Origin: Sorex araneus
Lineage: Eukaryota; Chordata; Mammalia; Eulipotyphla; Soricidae
DNA length: 64,000 nt
Assembly (NCBI RefSeq): GCF_027595985.1
Contig: NC_073313.1
Coordinates: 113,227,552 to 113,291,551, forward strand
Direction: 5' to 3'
Of this stretch, positions 1 to 11,441 are shown piece by piece. The position numbers and the translations under genes were made by a program. Below the pieces are notes generated by a model. It searched no databases. It was not told the DNA's origin and saw only the letters and a program-made list of their open reading frames with translations. Within the stretch, counting starts at the first letter, position 1. Each line of letters opens with the position of its first letter.

Positions 1-715
1 GAATTACTCCTGGCAGTGCCTTTTTTGCTACTCTCTGGGTATTGCAATCATAAAGCTTCCAGTTAAGGTTCCCAAGCTTCCCAGTTGATCTTTAAAATAT
101 ATTAGAATTACTCTGTAATTGGATGGTGTAGGTGATACAGTGAAAGTGGAAGTATGAAGTGCTAGGTGAACTGATTAATCTAATTCATCTAATTGGTCAT
201 TTTAAATCTTGACTGAAAAATATCCAATCAAAATAAATAATGGGTTGACTGAGAATGAGAGATAGCAGCAGATAAAAGAAACTCTAGCCAGGCAACTAGA
301 TTTTTGCCCCCTTCATCTATGCCCAGAAGACTGGACAGCAGTGATATTGGCCATTCACACTTGACAGTGGCCAGAGCCTAAATAAAATTACACAATAGGG
401 AGCTACTGGGGTTCAGTTGGACAGAGGCCAAGAGACAGGACATAGAGCAGAAAGCTCCAGCGAGGATATATAGGTGACAAGCTCCAAACTACAAATTTCA
501 GATCAGGAATTCGTAGACTGGATAGAGAAAAGTGTAGGGGAAAGACTATGTTGTTGTACACTGGAGGCAAACAGAGAGTTTGGTGGGACAAATGACATCA
601 TACACAGGGGACCCAGAACCATTTACTTTAACTAACAAAAACTAATTTCCTTTTTTTTTCAAAGCAAAATTCATATAAACTATCCTAAGGCATCAATTAG
701 TCACAAAGGTAGAAG
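1..715. other. No gene recognised
   Basis: Only the first 20 bases resemble an internal part of the minus-strand SINE (GAATTACTCCTGGCAGTGCC). The rest is ordinary intergenic sequence. Confidence 0.5.
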
Positions 716-1533
716 GCGAGTAGCCAGACGAGACCCCGAGCGGCCACCCATGAACGGCTCCTCCACACCTGAATGGCCAAGATCCCAGAGGCACACAAAC
801 CAATTTTGGAACCCAGCAGCTTCTTATAGAAATGCCTCTAGACTGTGAACTAAGCTATGGCCCCGGGGCCGCCTTGGGAGGGGAAAGGTTTTTGTCCCTC
901 GGCCTTTCCTTTCGGTGGTGGCAGCATAGCGACCACCATCTTTTAGAGTCATTGGATAGAGGTACGAGTTTGCAGTGATGAAGTGCGCAGGAAATCTCAG
1001 GATGGGGGGCGGTACCGATGCTGCTCCCTGCCCAGACGAGACCCCAAGTGGTGGCCCATGAATGGCTCTTCCGCTCCTGAACGGCCATGATCCCAGAGAA
1101 ACAAAAACCAATTTTGGAACCCAGTGGCTTCTGGCAGAAATTTTTCTGGACTTAATTACTAAAATACCAGAAATCCAAAACCGCGAGGCCACAGTCGCAT
1201 CCGCACAAACGCATATGCTCTTCATTATCAGCAATAGAAAACAAATTATCAAATGATGGCTTTGTAGCAGGTCTGATAGTTGGGGAAAATTTCCTAATAA
1301 TAATAGTGAGTTTTCTGTCGAAACATTGAATGTAATCAAAGTAAAGAGAGAGTAAAGTGAAAATCATCAGCCACACAGGCAGGGTGTGTGGGGGGGTGGG
1401 ATGGGACGTTTACTGGGGTTCTTGGTGGTGGAATAGATGCACTGGTAAAGGGATGGGTGTTTGATCATTGTATGATTGAGACTTAAACCTGAAAGCTTTG
1501 TAACTGTTCTCATGGCAATTCATTAAAAAAAGG
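716..1533 (+). mobile_element. Composite non-autonomous retroelement, family A copy 1
   Basis: A GC-richer body with an internal direct duplication: about 110 bp from 724 recurs from 1032, offset 308 bp. It is followed by a segment shared with copies at 54179 and 60935 (AAAACCGCG, then GAAACATTGAATGTAATC), and ends with an L1-type 3' tail (TGGTGGTGGAATAGATGCAC, then TTTGATCATTGTATGA) and a short A run. The 5' edge is approximate and no target-site duplication was found. A 171-codon antisense frame (824-1339) crosses it but shows no known domain. Confidence 0.7.
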
Positions 1534-1960
1534 GGAGTAAATATTTTAATGATATTTTTATTATGTGTTGGGAGACAGAATTATTACTTCCTTGACCAGA
1601 AAAAAATGCATGATTTTTGCAAATGGTTATATTTTAGACCAATTTTAACCATGTTATAACTGAATATAAAGATGCCTTACTCTGGAATATATACTTTCTC
1701 AATGAATATATTCTAAATAAACTAATTTCTTAAGCATCTAAATATCTGCAAATATTCCATACAGTTCTCAAGAAGCCACAAGTTTAGAAATAAATCCACT
1801 TTGGCTTTAGCAGAGGTGGGAAAAGTAGACGAGCAAAGAAAATAAAAACTGTTAGATAAAAATTTGTCTGCCTCCCTGAATCCATAAAGTACATGAAGGA
1901 AAATGCAGGCAGAACTCTGCATGACATTGAAGCTAAAAGCACATTTAAAGATGAAACATT

Positions 1961-2138
1961 GGGGCTAGAGCAATAGCACAGTGGGTAGAGCGTTTGCCTT
2001 GCACATGGCCGACCTGGGTTCGATTCCCAGCATCACATATGATCCCCTGAGCACCGTCAGGAGTAATTCCTGAGTGCACAGCCAGGAGTAGCCCCTGTGC
2101 ATTGCCAGGTGTGATCCAAAAAGAAAAACAAATAAAAC
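1961..2138 (+). mobile_element. tRNA-derived SINE, short type
   Basis: Begins GGGGCTAGAGCAATAGCACA, has the B-box-like GGTTCGATTCCC and ends GTGATCCAAAAAGAAAAACA. It is inserted in L1-1 with a short duplication GAAACAT/AAAACAT. Confidence 0.9.
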
Positions 2139-2827
2139 ATCACTGAAAAAACAATTGGAAACAAACATAAACAAATGGGACTACATTAAACTAAGACATT
2201 TCTGCACCTCAAAAGAAACAGTGACCAAAATACAGAGATAGCCCACGGAATGGGAAAGAATATTTACCAAATATCCATCTGATAAGGGGTAAATATTCAG
2301 GATATACAAGACACTAATAGAATTGTGGAAGAAAAAAACCGCCAACCCCATCAAAAACTGGGGAGAAGAAATGAACAGAAGCTTCCTCAAAAAAGAAATA
2401 CATATGGGCAAAAGGCACATGAAAAAATGCTCCACATCACTAATCATCAGGGAGATGCAAATCAAAACAACAATGAGATATCATCTCACACCACAGAGAC
2501 TGACACACATCAAAAAGAACAAGTACAACCAGTATTGGTGTGGATGTGGAGAGAAAGGAACTCCCTTTCAATGTTGGTGGGAATGCCAGCTGGTCCACAC
2601 TTTTTGGAAAACAATAAGGGCATTCTTTCAAAAACTAGAAATTGAACTTCCATATGACGCTGAAATACCACTTCTGGGAATATATCCCGAGGTTGCCAAA
2701 AAGCTCAGCAGAAATGACATCTGCACTTGTATGTTCATTACAGTTCACAGTTGCCAGAATCTGGAAGCAACCCAACTGCCTGAGAATAGACGACCAGTTA
2801 AAGAAACTTTGGTACATCTCCACAATG

Positions 2828-2833
2828 GAATAC
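2828..2833. repeat. Target-site duplication of the solo LTR, left (GAATAC)
   Basis: GAATAC precedes the LTR terminus TGTGTA and recurs at 7220-7225 after ...CCTACA. Six base pairs is a normal retroviral integration footprint. Confidence 0.85.
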
Positions 2834-3110
2834 TGTGTATTTACAAAAGGGCAGCAGCTCTCTATCTCTTCCAAAGCCCGCATTCAGTAGTGCAATGCCG
2901 CTTTTCCCACCCTGGCAAGGTCATTGACTATGGGCACTTAAAGGAAGGAAGGAGAGCCCGGCTGGTTGGTCTCAGTTGCAGTTTATTCCATTCCCATCTC
3001 CATTCTCCACTGATTCTCCACCCGCTTCTCCCTCCCCCATGCTACTTCATTCTCCTTCTCATTCTCCTTCCCCTCTGGTCCCCCTTCTGGTTCTCTCTCG
3101 GGCCTCTCTG

Positions 3111-3165
<55 letters not shown>
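3111..3165. repeat. (TC)n microsatellite inside the LTR
   Basis: About 27 TC units. The sister LTR has a different purine-rich repeat region (ACACAGAAGCA units) at the same place, so this part of the LTR is length-variable. Confidence 0.9.
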
Positions 3166-3175
<10 letters not shown>

Positions 3176-3994
3176 TTTCTGCTTCTCTGTCCCAAACCCC
3201 TCTCACTCTCACTATTGACTCTGTCTCTTACTTCTGACTCTAACCCCCTCCACTCTTACAGTCTTAGCTTATATATATAGCAATCACATAGGGTGGTGAT
3301 ATAAAGGTGGGTTGAAGATTAACAAATTAACAAAAAAGGCAATAGCACTCCTCCAGGAGATTAACTCAAGGACAAAATCTCATCTAAGGAGATTACTCCA
3401 GATGAGTAAGAGATCTGCTCAAGGGTTGAATCCCAATGAGGGTGTGTCGCTTTCTTCTTTCCTCGGCTAGTAATCCACTTAATTAGCTGTGGTAAATCTA
3501 CTTCTAATATTTCTAGCAATGTCACTCTGTATGAGCACAGTAAGAGATATATAAAATTTAAAATTTGGTTCTTCCTGAGGACATCTCACTATATATTCCA
3601 GACCATCTATGATCATGCCCTCAACTTATAATTGAGTATTGTGTCCCTATAGCCTGGCCCATTTCAATGCGAGGGTTGCTCACAGCTTGCCATGGGTCCA
3701 TTCAGTCCCTCGTCGGGACTCTTCTTTTGTGGTGCTGAGAACTAAGGGCAACTGAGTTAAGAAAGCATATGCCCAGGAGTAAATATTATTCGAAGTCAAT
3801 TAACTCCCAAGTTACAAGAGCATAATATTAACTGTCTTCCTGTGTCCATACAGTAAAGACATTCCTTAAAGGTAATCTATGCAAAAGACACAACTTGCAA
3901 TACAACTTCAATGTCCTAAGAGGATCTGATCTTACAAGTTAACAGAATCTGATTACGGAAAAAGATGATTAACTGGTTGGAGAGGAGAGCACAG

Positions 3995-4008
3995 AGAAGA
4001 GTTTACAG
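3995..4008. repeat. Target-site duplication of L1-2, left
   Basis: AGAAGAGTTTACAG, LTR sequence repeated exactly at 7102-7115. Confidence 0.92.
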
Positions 4009-7000
4009 CTACATAGATAGCTTGACTTCACAGCTCAAGATCTTAGTAAAGGACCAGCAAAAGGAACCCAAACCAGATCGAAGGAAAGAAATAATAAAAC
4101 TTAGAGCAGAAATTAAGGACATGGAAATCCAGAAAACAAACAAAAATGAATTCCTTGATTCCTACAATCTCCCAAGACGAACCAAGAAGACTTGGAATAC
4201 CTGAATAGGCCCATTAATATCAAGGAAATTAAAACTGTAATCAAAAGTCTTCCCCCAAAGAAAAGCCCAGATCCAGATGGATTCACTGGCAAATTGTTCC
4301 AAACATTTAAAGAGGAGTTGTTGCCAGTTCTCCTCAATAACTCTCCCAAACAGTTTCTATGAGGCACATATCTCCCAAATACTAAAAGCAAACAAAGACT
4401 CCACTAACAAGGAAATTTATAGAACAATATCCCTGAAGAACAACGATGCGAAGATCCTCAACAAAATATTAGCAAATAGAATCAAAAAACTCATCAAAAA
4501 GATCATACACCATGACCAAGTGGATTCACCCCAGCGATGCAAGGATGGTTTAACATTCGGAAATCAATCAACATAATCCATCATATCAACAAAAGTAAAG
4601 ATAAAAACCATATAATCATATCAACAGATGCAGAGAAAGCATTTGACAATACCCAACATCTGCTCATGATGAAAACTCTCACCAAAAAGGGTTTTGGATG
4701 AACTTTCCTCAATATAGTCAAAGCCATCTACCACAAACCCATGGCAAGCATTATCCTCAATGGGGAAAAACTAGGGACCTTTCCTCTAAGATCAGGGACA
4801 AGACAAGGATGCCCACTCTCACCAAATCTGTTCAATATAGTACTGGAAGTACTTGTAATAGCTGTTAGGAAAGAAAAAGATATTAAGGGCATCCAGACAG
4901 GAGAGGAAGAAATCAAACTCTCACTATTCGCAGATGATATGATACTATATCTAGAGAAGCCTAAAGCCTCTACTAAGAAACTCTTAGAAACAATAGACTT
5001 ATACATTAAAGTCGCAGGCTATAAAATCAATACCAAAAGTCCATGGCCTTCCTATGCGCAAACAATGAGACAGAGGAAAGGGACATGAAAAAAGCAATTT
5101 TGTTCACAATCGTGCCCCAGAAAATCAAGCACTTCGGAATCAGCTTAACTAAGGAACTAAATGACCCCTACAAAGAAAACTATAAAACGCTACTCCATGA
5201 AATAAAAGAGGACATGAGGAATGGAAACATATCCCCTGCTCATGGATAGGGAAAATCAATATTGTCAAAATGGCAATACTCCCCAAAGCATTACACAGAC
5301 TCAATGTGATCCCTATAAGGATACCCATGAAACTCTTCAAAGAAATGGATCAAGCAATCCTGAAATTCATATGGAACAACCAACGCCCAAGGATAGCTAA
5401 AACAATTCTTGGGGAAAAGACGATGAGAGGCCTCATCCTCCCCAACCTTAAACTTTACTACAAAGCGGTAACAATTAAAACAGCATGGTACTGGAACAAA
5501 GGCAGAGCCGCAGACCAATGGAACAGGGTGGAATATCCCTACACACAACCCCAAATATATGATCATCTAATTTTTGATAAGGGAGCAAGAAATGTGAAGT
5601 GGATCAAGGAAAGCCTCTTTAACAAATGGTGCTGGCATAACTGGACAACCACATGCAAAAGAATGGACTTAGACCTCAACCTGACACCATGCACAAAAAT
5701 CAGATCAAAATGGATTAAAGACCTCAAAATCAGACCACAATCCATAAGGTATATTGACTACAAGGCTGGCAACACCCTCCACGATATTGAAGCTACAGGT
5801 ATCTTCAAAGGTATCTTCACAACTGATCAACCAAATGGAAACAGAGATAAACAAATGAGACTATATTAAACTAAGAAGCTTCTGAACCACAAAAGATACA
5901 GGGAACATAATACAAAGAAAACCTACAGAATGGGAAAGGATATTAACCCAACACCCATCTCATAAGTGGTTGATATAAAGGATATATAAAGCACTGGTTG
6001 AACTCTACAAGAAGAAAACATCCAACCCCATCAGAAAATGGGGCGAAGAAATGAACAGAAACTTTCCCAAGGAAGAGATACGAATGGCCAAAAGGCACAT
6101 GAAAAAGTGCTCTACATCACTAATCATCAGGGAGATGCAGATAAAAACAACCATGAGATACCACGTCACACCACAGAGACTGGCGCACATCCAAAAGAAC
6201 AAATGCAACCGCTGTTGGCGTGGATGTGAGGAGAAAGGGACCCTTCTACACTGCTGGTGGGAATGCCGACTGGTTCAGCCCTTTTGGAAAACAATATGGA
6301 CGATTCTCAAAAAATTAGAAATTGAGCTCCCATTTGACCCAGCAATATCACTTCTGGGAATATATCCCGGAGAAGCAAAAAAGTATAGTCGAAATGACAT
6401 CTGCATTTATATGTTCATCGCAGCATTGTTTACAATAGCCAGAATCTGGAAAAAAAACCCAAGTGCCCGAGAACAGATGACTGGTTAAAGTAACTTTGGT
6501 ACATCTATACAATGGAATACTATGCAGCTGTCAGAAAATATGAAGTCATGAACCTTGCATATAAGTGGATCAACATGGAAAGTATCATGCTAAGTGAAAT
6601 GAGTCAGAAAGAGAGAGACATAGAAAGATTGTGCCCATTTGTGGAACATAAAATAACAGAGTAGGAGACTCACACCCAAGAATAGTAGAAATAAGTACCA
6701 GGAGTTTTGATCCATTGCTTGGAAGCTGGCCTCACATGCTGGGGTTAAAGGCAGCTCAGATAGATAAGGGAGCACCAAGTAAAATGTGGTTAGAGACCCC
6801 GCTCGGGAAGGGAGATGCTTGCTGAAAGTAGACTATAGATTGAACAGGATGGCCACTCAATTCCCCTATTGCAAACCACAACACCCAAAAGGAGAGAGAG
6901 AACAAAAGGGAATGCCCTGCCACAGAGATGGGATGGGGTGGGGGGACGGTTTTGGGGGGTGGGAGTGATACTGGGTTCATTGGTGGTGGAGAATGGGCAC

Positions 7001-7101
7001 TGGTGGTGTGATGAGTTCTCCAACATTGTATGACGGCAACACAAGCATGAAAACGTGTGAATCTGTAACTGTACCCTCACGGTGATTCACTAATAAAAAA
7101 A
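4009..7101 (+). mobile_element. L1 (L1-2), 5'-truncated, inserted in the solo LTR
   Basis: 3093 bp bounded by a 14-bp target-site duplication AGAAGAGTTTACAG (3995-4008 and 7102-7115). It starts within ORF2. Visible in pieces are the linker ([11 protein letters not shown]), the reverse-transcriptase core with [12 protein letters not shown] and FADDMILY (in 4741-5088), the region after the RT (5270-5869), the Cys-rich 3' end (6051-6488) and the G-rich 3' UTR with its A tail. An internal deletion joins AEIKDMEIQKT directly to NEFLDSY, and there are several frameshifts. It is inactive. Confidence 0.93.
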
Positions 7102-7115
7102 AGAAGAGTTTACAG
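7102..7115. repeat. Target-site duplication of L1-2, right
   Basis: AGAAGAGTTTACAG follows the L1-2 A tail, after which LTR sequence resumes. Confidence 0.92.
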
Positions 7116-7225
7116 ATAAACAGAGGAAGGGAGTGACGGGAGTACTGTGATGGGTTTAACCAGATAAACTTAAATTCCCTATGGCAAGGCTGATAGGACA
7201 AACCCAATGTTATCCTACAGAATAC

Positions 7226-7788
7226 TATGCAGCTATTAGGAAAGATGAAATCATGAAATTTGCCTATAAGTGGATGATCATGGAGAGTATCATGCTAAGA
7301 GAAATGAGTCAGAAAGAGAGGGACAGACATAAAAGGACTGAACTCATTTTTGGAATATAAAATATATGAGTCTGACACCCAAGGACAGAAGACACAAGGG
7401 CCAGGAATATTGTTCCATAATTAGAGGACTGCCTCATGAGCTTTGAGAAAAGGCAGCTGGAATAGAGAAGAGATCACTAAATCAATGATGGTTCGAGGGA
7501 TCATTCGGGATTGGAGATGTTTGCTGAAAGTAGATAAAGGACCAAACATGATGGCCTCTCAGTATCAGTATTGCAAACCATAATGCCCATAGCTAGAGAT
7601 AGAGTAAGAGGGAAAGTGTCTGCCATAGAGTCGGGGGGAGGGGTGGGATGTGGGGAAAGGAAGGGATACTGGGGATATTGGTGGTGGAAAGTGTGCACTG
7701 GTGGAGGGATGGTGTTTGATCATTGTATGACTGAAAGTCAAACATGGAAGCTTCGTAAGTGTAGCTTATGGTGATTCAATTATAAAAA
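7226..7788 (+). mobile_element. Old L1 (L1-1), right part with 3' UTR
   Basis: Continues the L1 broken at 2833: TATGCAGCTATTAGGAAAGA, then the G-rich 3' UTR (GGTGGTGGAAAGTGTGCACT), GTGATTCAATTAT and the A tail. Confidence 0.85.
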
Positions 7789-7891
7789 AAAGTCTGCCTC
7801 ACAAATTTTATTACGTTCATCTCCAGATGTTCTGGCTCATGCTTCCTTTTGCTTTCCTTGCATATTCTTTGATATATTTTATCCCTGATTT

Positions 7892-8051
7892 TTTTTTTGA
7901 TTTTTGGGTCATACCCGGCGATGCTCAGGGGTTACTCCTGGCTCATGTACTCAGGAGTTACTCCTGGTGGTGCTGGGATGCTGGGAATTGAACCCGGGTC
8001 GGCCGCGTGCAAGGCAAACGCCCTACCCACTGTGTTATTGCTCCAGCCCCT
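7892..8051 (-). mobile_element. tRNA-derived SINE, short type
   Basis: Complete minus-strand copy ending in GCTCCAGCCCC. Target-site duplication ATCCCTGATTT at 7881-7891 and 8052-8062. Confidence 0.92.
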
Positions 8052-8167
8052 ATCCCTGATTTCTTAATACATGTTATTCAATTCCTAATCCAGACAGAAG
8101 TAACCTAGCAGTTTGGAAGATAAAGAGTCAACATGAAATTTCTGCACATAAGTCACTGTTTGTTTGT

Positions 8168-8406
8168 CACTGTCATCCCATTGCTTAATGATTTGTTCGA
8201 TCAGGCACCAGTAACGTCTCTCATTGAGAGACTTATTGTTACTGTTTTTGGCATATCCAACACACACAGGTAGCTTGCCAGGCTCTGCCGCGCGGGCTTG
8301 ATACTCTAGGTAGCTTGCCGGGCTCTCCGAGAGAGGAGGAGGAATCAAACTCGGGTTGGCCGCATGAAAGGCGAACACCCAACCACTGTGCTATCGCTCC
8401 AGCCCT
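8168..8406 (-). mobile_element. tRNA-derived SINE, long type
   Basis: Shares the tRNA-like head with the short type but has another body: on the sense strand it contains GGCAAGCTACC, ATATGCCAAAAACAGTAAC and GGGATGACAGTGACA. Confidence 0.9.
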
Positions 8407-8824
8407 GCATATAAGTAGAAATATATATGAATAGAAAGCAAACCATGTAATATTCTTTCTCTTTGTCCAACAGAATGCTTTGATCTCAATCTGTTTTCTC
8501 AAGTAATGTTGGGGAAAGAATCACGTTAGACAGTCTTTTGATTGAAAGATAATTGGAGACCTTCCATAAAAATAACATTTCAAAAATTTCATCCGTAAAA
8601 ATAAATTTAATTATAATCCTGCCTATTTCACAATAAAATCTAAATTAAAAGAATCTAGCAATAAGATTTCCAACCCCTTGAAAATACTAAGTATCTTAGA
8701 AATTTTGAGGTTTTATTTAACACTTCATATAACTAATTTCAATTTTCCATTTTCAGAATTATCAATATAGCTAAAATATGATTTTATTGTATACATGCCT
8801 GTTCTCACAGCAATACCCACAGTA
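8407..8824. other. No gene recognised
   Basis: AT-rich sequence between a SINE and the plus-strand solo LTR. I see no repeat or conserved frame. Confidence 0.5.
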
Positions 8825-9731
8825 CCATGTGTAGAAGAACATTGGGTTTGTCCTCTCAGCCTTGCTGCAGGGAACTTAGGTTTTTTGGGTTACACCCATC
8901 ACAGTGCTCCAGAGACACTCCCATTGCTTTGTTTATCTGTAACCTCTTCTCTGTGCTCTCCTTCCCAACCAGTTAATCACCTTTTCCCTAATCATATTCT
9001 GTTAACTTGTAAGATCAGATCCTTCTAGGGCATTGAACTTGTATTGTAAGTTAAATATTGCTTTTCTTTCTTTTGCATAGTTTACCTTAAAACAATATCC
9101 TTTCTGCATGGACACAGGAAGACCGCTAATATTATGCTCTTGTAACTTGGGAATTGATTGACTCCAAATAATATTTACTCCTGGGCATCTGCTTTCTCAA
9201 CTCAGTTGCCCTTAGTTCCTAGCACCCCAAAAGCAGGGTCCCGATGAGGGACGGATGGACCCAGGGCAAGCTGTGAGCAACCCTGGCATCGAAATGGGCC
9301 AGGCCAAAGCGCCACTATACTCAACTATAAGTTGAGAGCATGGTCATAGACAAATGCTGTCATGATCCAAAAGTAACGACGAGACTAGGGCCCTGCTGGG
9401 GTTAGGAAGATTAACTTGGCCTGAGGACTGTGGTCTGGAATGTATAGTAAGATGTCCCCAGGAAGAACCAAACTTTAAGTTTATGTCTATTACTGTGCTC
9501 ATACAGAATGACATTGCTAGAAACATTAGAAGTAGATTTACTACAACTATGTAAGTGGATTACTAGTTGAGGAAAGAAGAAAGCGACACACGCTTGTTTG
9601 GATCCCACCCTTGAGCAGATCTCCTAGTAATCTCCTTAGATGAGATTTTGTCCTTGAGGAGTGGTCTTACCTCTCTTTGGTGATGTGTTAATGTTCCGAC
9701 CCACCTTTGTGTTACCACCCTATGTGATTGC

Positions 9732-9739
9732 TATATAAA
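9732..9739 (+). promoter_or_regulatory. TATA box of the plus-strand LTR
   Basis: TATATAAA, about 195 bp before the LTR AATAAA; the sister LTR has an equivalent box at 3269-3280 (minus). Confidence 0.7.
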
Positions 9740-9928
9740 CTAAGGCTGTAGGAGAAGTAGGGGGAACACACAGAAGCACAAGAGAACACACAGAAGCATG
9801 GGAGAAGACACAGAAGCAAGGAAGACTCAGAAGCAGAGCACAAAGTGAAAGACATGAGAATGAGTGGGGCTTGGAGAGAGAGAAGCAGAAGGGTGAAGAG
9901 AGAGAAGCAGAACGGGAATGGAGATTGG

Positions 9929-9934
9929 AATAAA
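9929..9934 (+). terminator. Polyadenylation signal of the plus-strand LTR
   Basis: AATAAA within GGAATAAACTGCAACTG; the same phrase is conserved in the sister LTR (complement of 2978-2989). Confidence 0.75.
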
Positions 9935-10095
9935 CTGCAACTGATACCGACCAGCCTGGCACTCGTTCCTTCCTTCACCTGCCCATATCCATCAGCCTCC
10001 CTGAGGTGGGGGAAGTGGCGTGAGACTACTGAACTCGGGTGATGGGAGAGATAGAGCCCCGCTGCCCGCCTCCTCTTTTGTGAACACACACCATG

Positions 10096-11207
10096 TGGTA
10101 CTAAGAATCAACGCCAGAGTCTCACACATGTACGACATGTGTTGCCTTTCTTGGGAATGCACAATACAGACAAATTTCTTTACCTATGAACATACTGTAC
10201 TGTTCTTGGAAGACTCAAATCATGATCATATTTAGAGAAATGTTCCTAAGAAATCAGTCTTCTTGGATGTTATTAGTGCATAGCCAGCTGTGCATGTACT
10301 TCCTCTCATATTGTTGGTTTATTCTCTCTCCAATCATTTTTTCTCTTCTGGAGGATTTATATTTAGCATCTACTGGTATTACAGAGTTCAATGGAAGTGA
10401 ATATAATTAATAAAACCCAGCTTTTTTAGAAAAACAGAAATTTAAGGGGAAGAAATCACTTGATTTATGTGTATTTGGATTAGTATAAGAAATCCTTGGC
10501 TTCTAAAGTAAGAGAAAATATTTTATTTAAAAATCCTTGGAAATTCCTGAGTCTATCTGTAGACTATCATTTGAGAATTAAAAGGTGAATGTCACTTCAT
10601 ATACCATCTGTAGGAGTAAATACAGAAAACATTTAAGTACAGATCTTCCCAGAATTTTAAGTCAAGTTTGTCAGATAACACAACGTGACTGCAAATGTAT
10701 AGTACAGGGAATAATTACTTGATTCCTGATTATCTAAAAAATCAAGACATTATTTTTCTCTCTAATGCCCCTATGGGACTTTGTGTTGTTTTCATAAGTC
10801 CAGTTTTTTTCTCTGTGATCCATGTTAAAAAAAAGAGAGAAAACTATCAAAGGAAATCAAAATAGGTTATTGCATTTTAGGCAATTTTAATATAGATATA
10901 ACATATTTTCCAAATTTACTTCTCTACTACATTTCCTATATTGGTGATGGAATAAATATTATTCAAGTCAAAAGCCTAAAATAATACTGAATTCTCACAC
11001 AGATTACACACATAGTAACTGATCAAGATCTATGGACTTCACCCTAAAAATTTCTACCCCATTGACCTACTCTATGTCCTTTAATTTCTAACAAAAAAAT
11101 TTTAGTTTTTCAAACTTCTTTCCAATCTTCCATCTTTTCCTACTTCCACACTGTCCTACACACCCTTTAAGAAAAACATTCTGAATATTGGATTGCTTGT
11201 ATAGCTT
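10096..11207. other. No gene recognised
   Basis: AT-rich intergenic sequence after the LTR. No young repeat, RNA gene or long conserved frame is visible. Confidence 0.5.
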
Positions 11208-11441
11208 CACTGTCACTGTCATCCCGTTGCTCATCAATTTGTTTGAGCGGGCACCAGTAACGTCTCTCATTGTGAGATTTATTGTTACTGTCTTTGGTAT
11301 ATCCAATATACCACGGTAGCTTGCCTGGCTCTGCCATGTGGGCGCAATACTCTCGGTAGCTTGCCGTGCTCTCCGAGAGGGGCCGAGGAATCGAACACAG
11401 GTCGGCCGCATGAAAGGTGAACGCGCTATCGCTCCAGCCCC
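11208..11441 (-). mobile_element. tRNA-derived SINE, long type
   Basis: Minus-strand copy from CACTGTCACTGTCATCCCG to CTATCGCTCCAGCCCC. The imperfect duplication TGTATAGCTTCACT/TGTATAACTTCATT flanks it. Confidence 0.9.

Larger units (their letters stand above)
1860..2833 (+). mobile_element. Old L1 (L1-1), left part; ORF2 3' region
   Basis: Degenerate L1 ORF2 3' end aligning with the other L1s in the window (CCATAAAGTACAT, then ATCATCAGGGAGATGCAAAT). It is interrupted first by a SINE at 1961-2138 and then by a solo LTR at 2834. It resumes at 7226, where the broken phrase AATGGAATAC/TATGCAGC is restored. Frames here (2323-3237) are chimeric L1-LTR reading, not genes. Confidence 0.85.
2834..7219 (-). 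mobile_element. Solo LTR (ERV type), minus, split by a younger L1
   Basis: The two parts, 2834-4008 and 7116-7219, rejoin to about 1279 bp and align along their whole length with the plus-strand LTR at 8830-10090 (1261 bp). On the minus strand it begins TGTAGGATAACATTGGG and ends TACACA. It has a TATA-like box (complement of 3269-3280) and AATAAA (complement of 2982-2987) followed by an R/U5-like stretch. It contains a (TC)n expansion near 3111-3165. No internal viral genes are next to it, so it is a solo LTR. Confidence 0.88.
8830..10090 (+). mobile_element. Solo LTR (ERV type), plus
   Basis: 1261 bp. It begins TGTAGAAGAACATTGGG and ends AACACACA. The flanking CCATG is duplicated (8825-8829 and 10091-10095). 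It is homologous end to end with the split LTR at 2834-7219, in inverse orientation. TATATAAA lies at 9732-9739 and AATAAA at 9929-9934, giving a U3-R-U5 layout. A purine-rich variable block (ACACAGAAGCA units) lies at 9760-9850. No internal viral genes are attached. Confidence 0.88.

Noticed and set aside
1-30. Truncated SINE at the left edge
   Set aside because: Only about 20 bases match, then the sequence diverges; too short to call.
2323-3237. 304-codon open frame on the plus strand
   Set aside because: It runs from decayed L1 ORF2 straight through the LTR junction at 2834 into the (TC)n tract; a chimera without biological meaning.
4741-5869. L1 ORF2 reverse-transcriptase frames as functional genes
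   Set aside because: The element is 5'-truncated and has an internal deletion and several frameshifts; listed only as part of a mobile element.
2834-10090. The two LTRs as ends of one provirus
   Set aside because: They are in opposite orientation, each has its own target duplication, and no viral genes lie between them (the interior is L1 and SINE).
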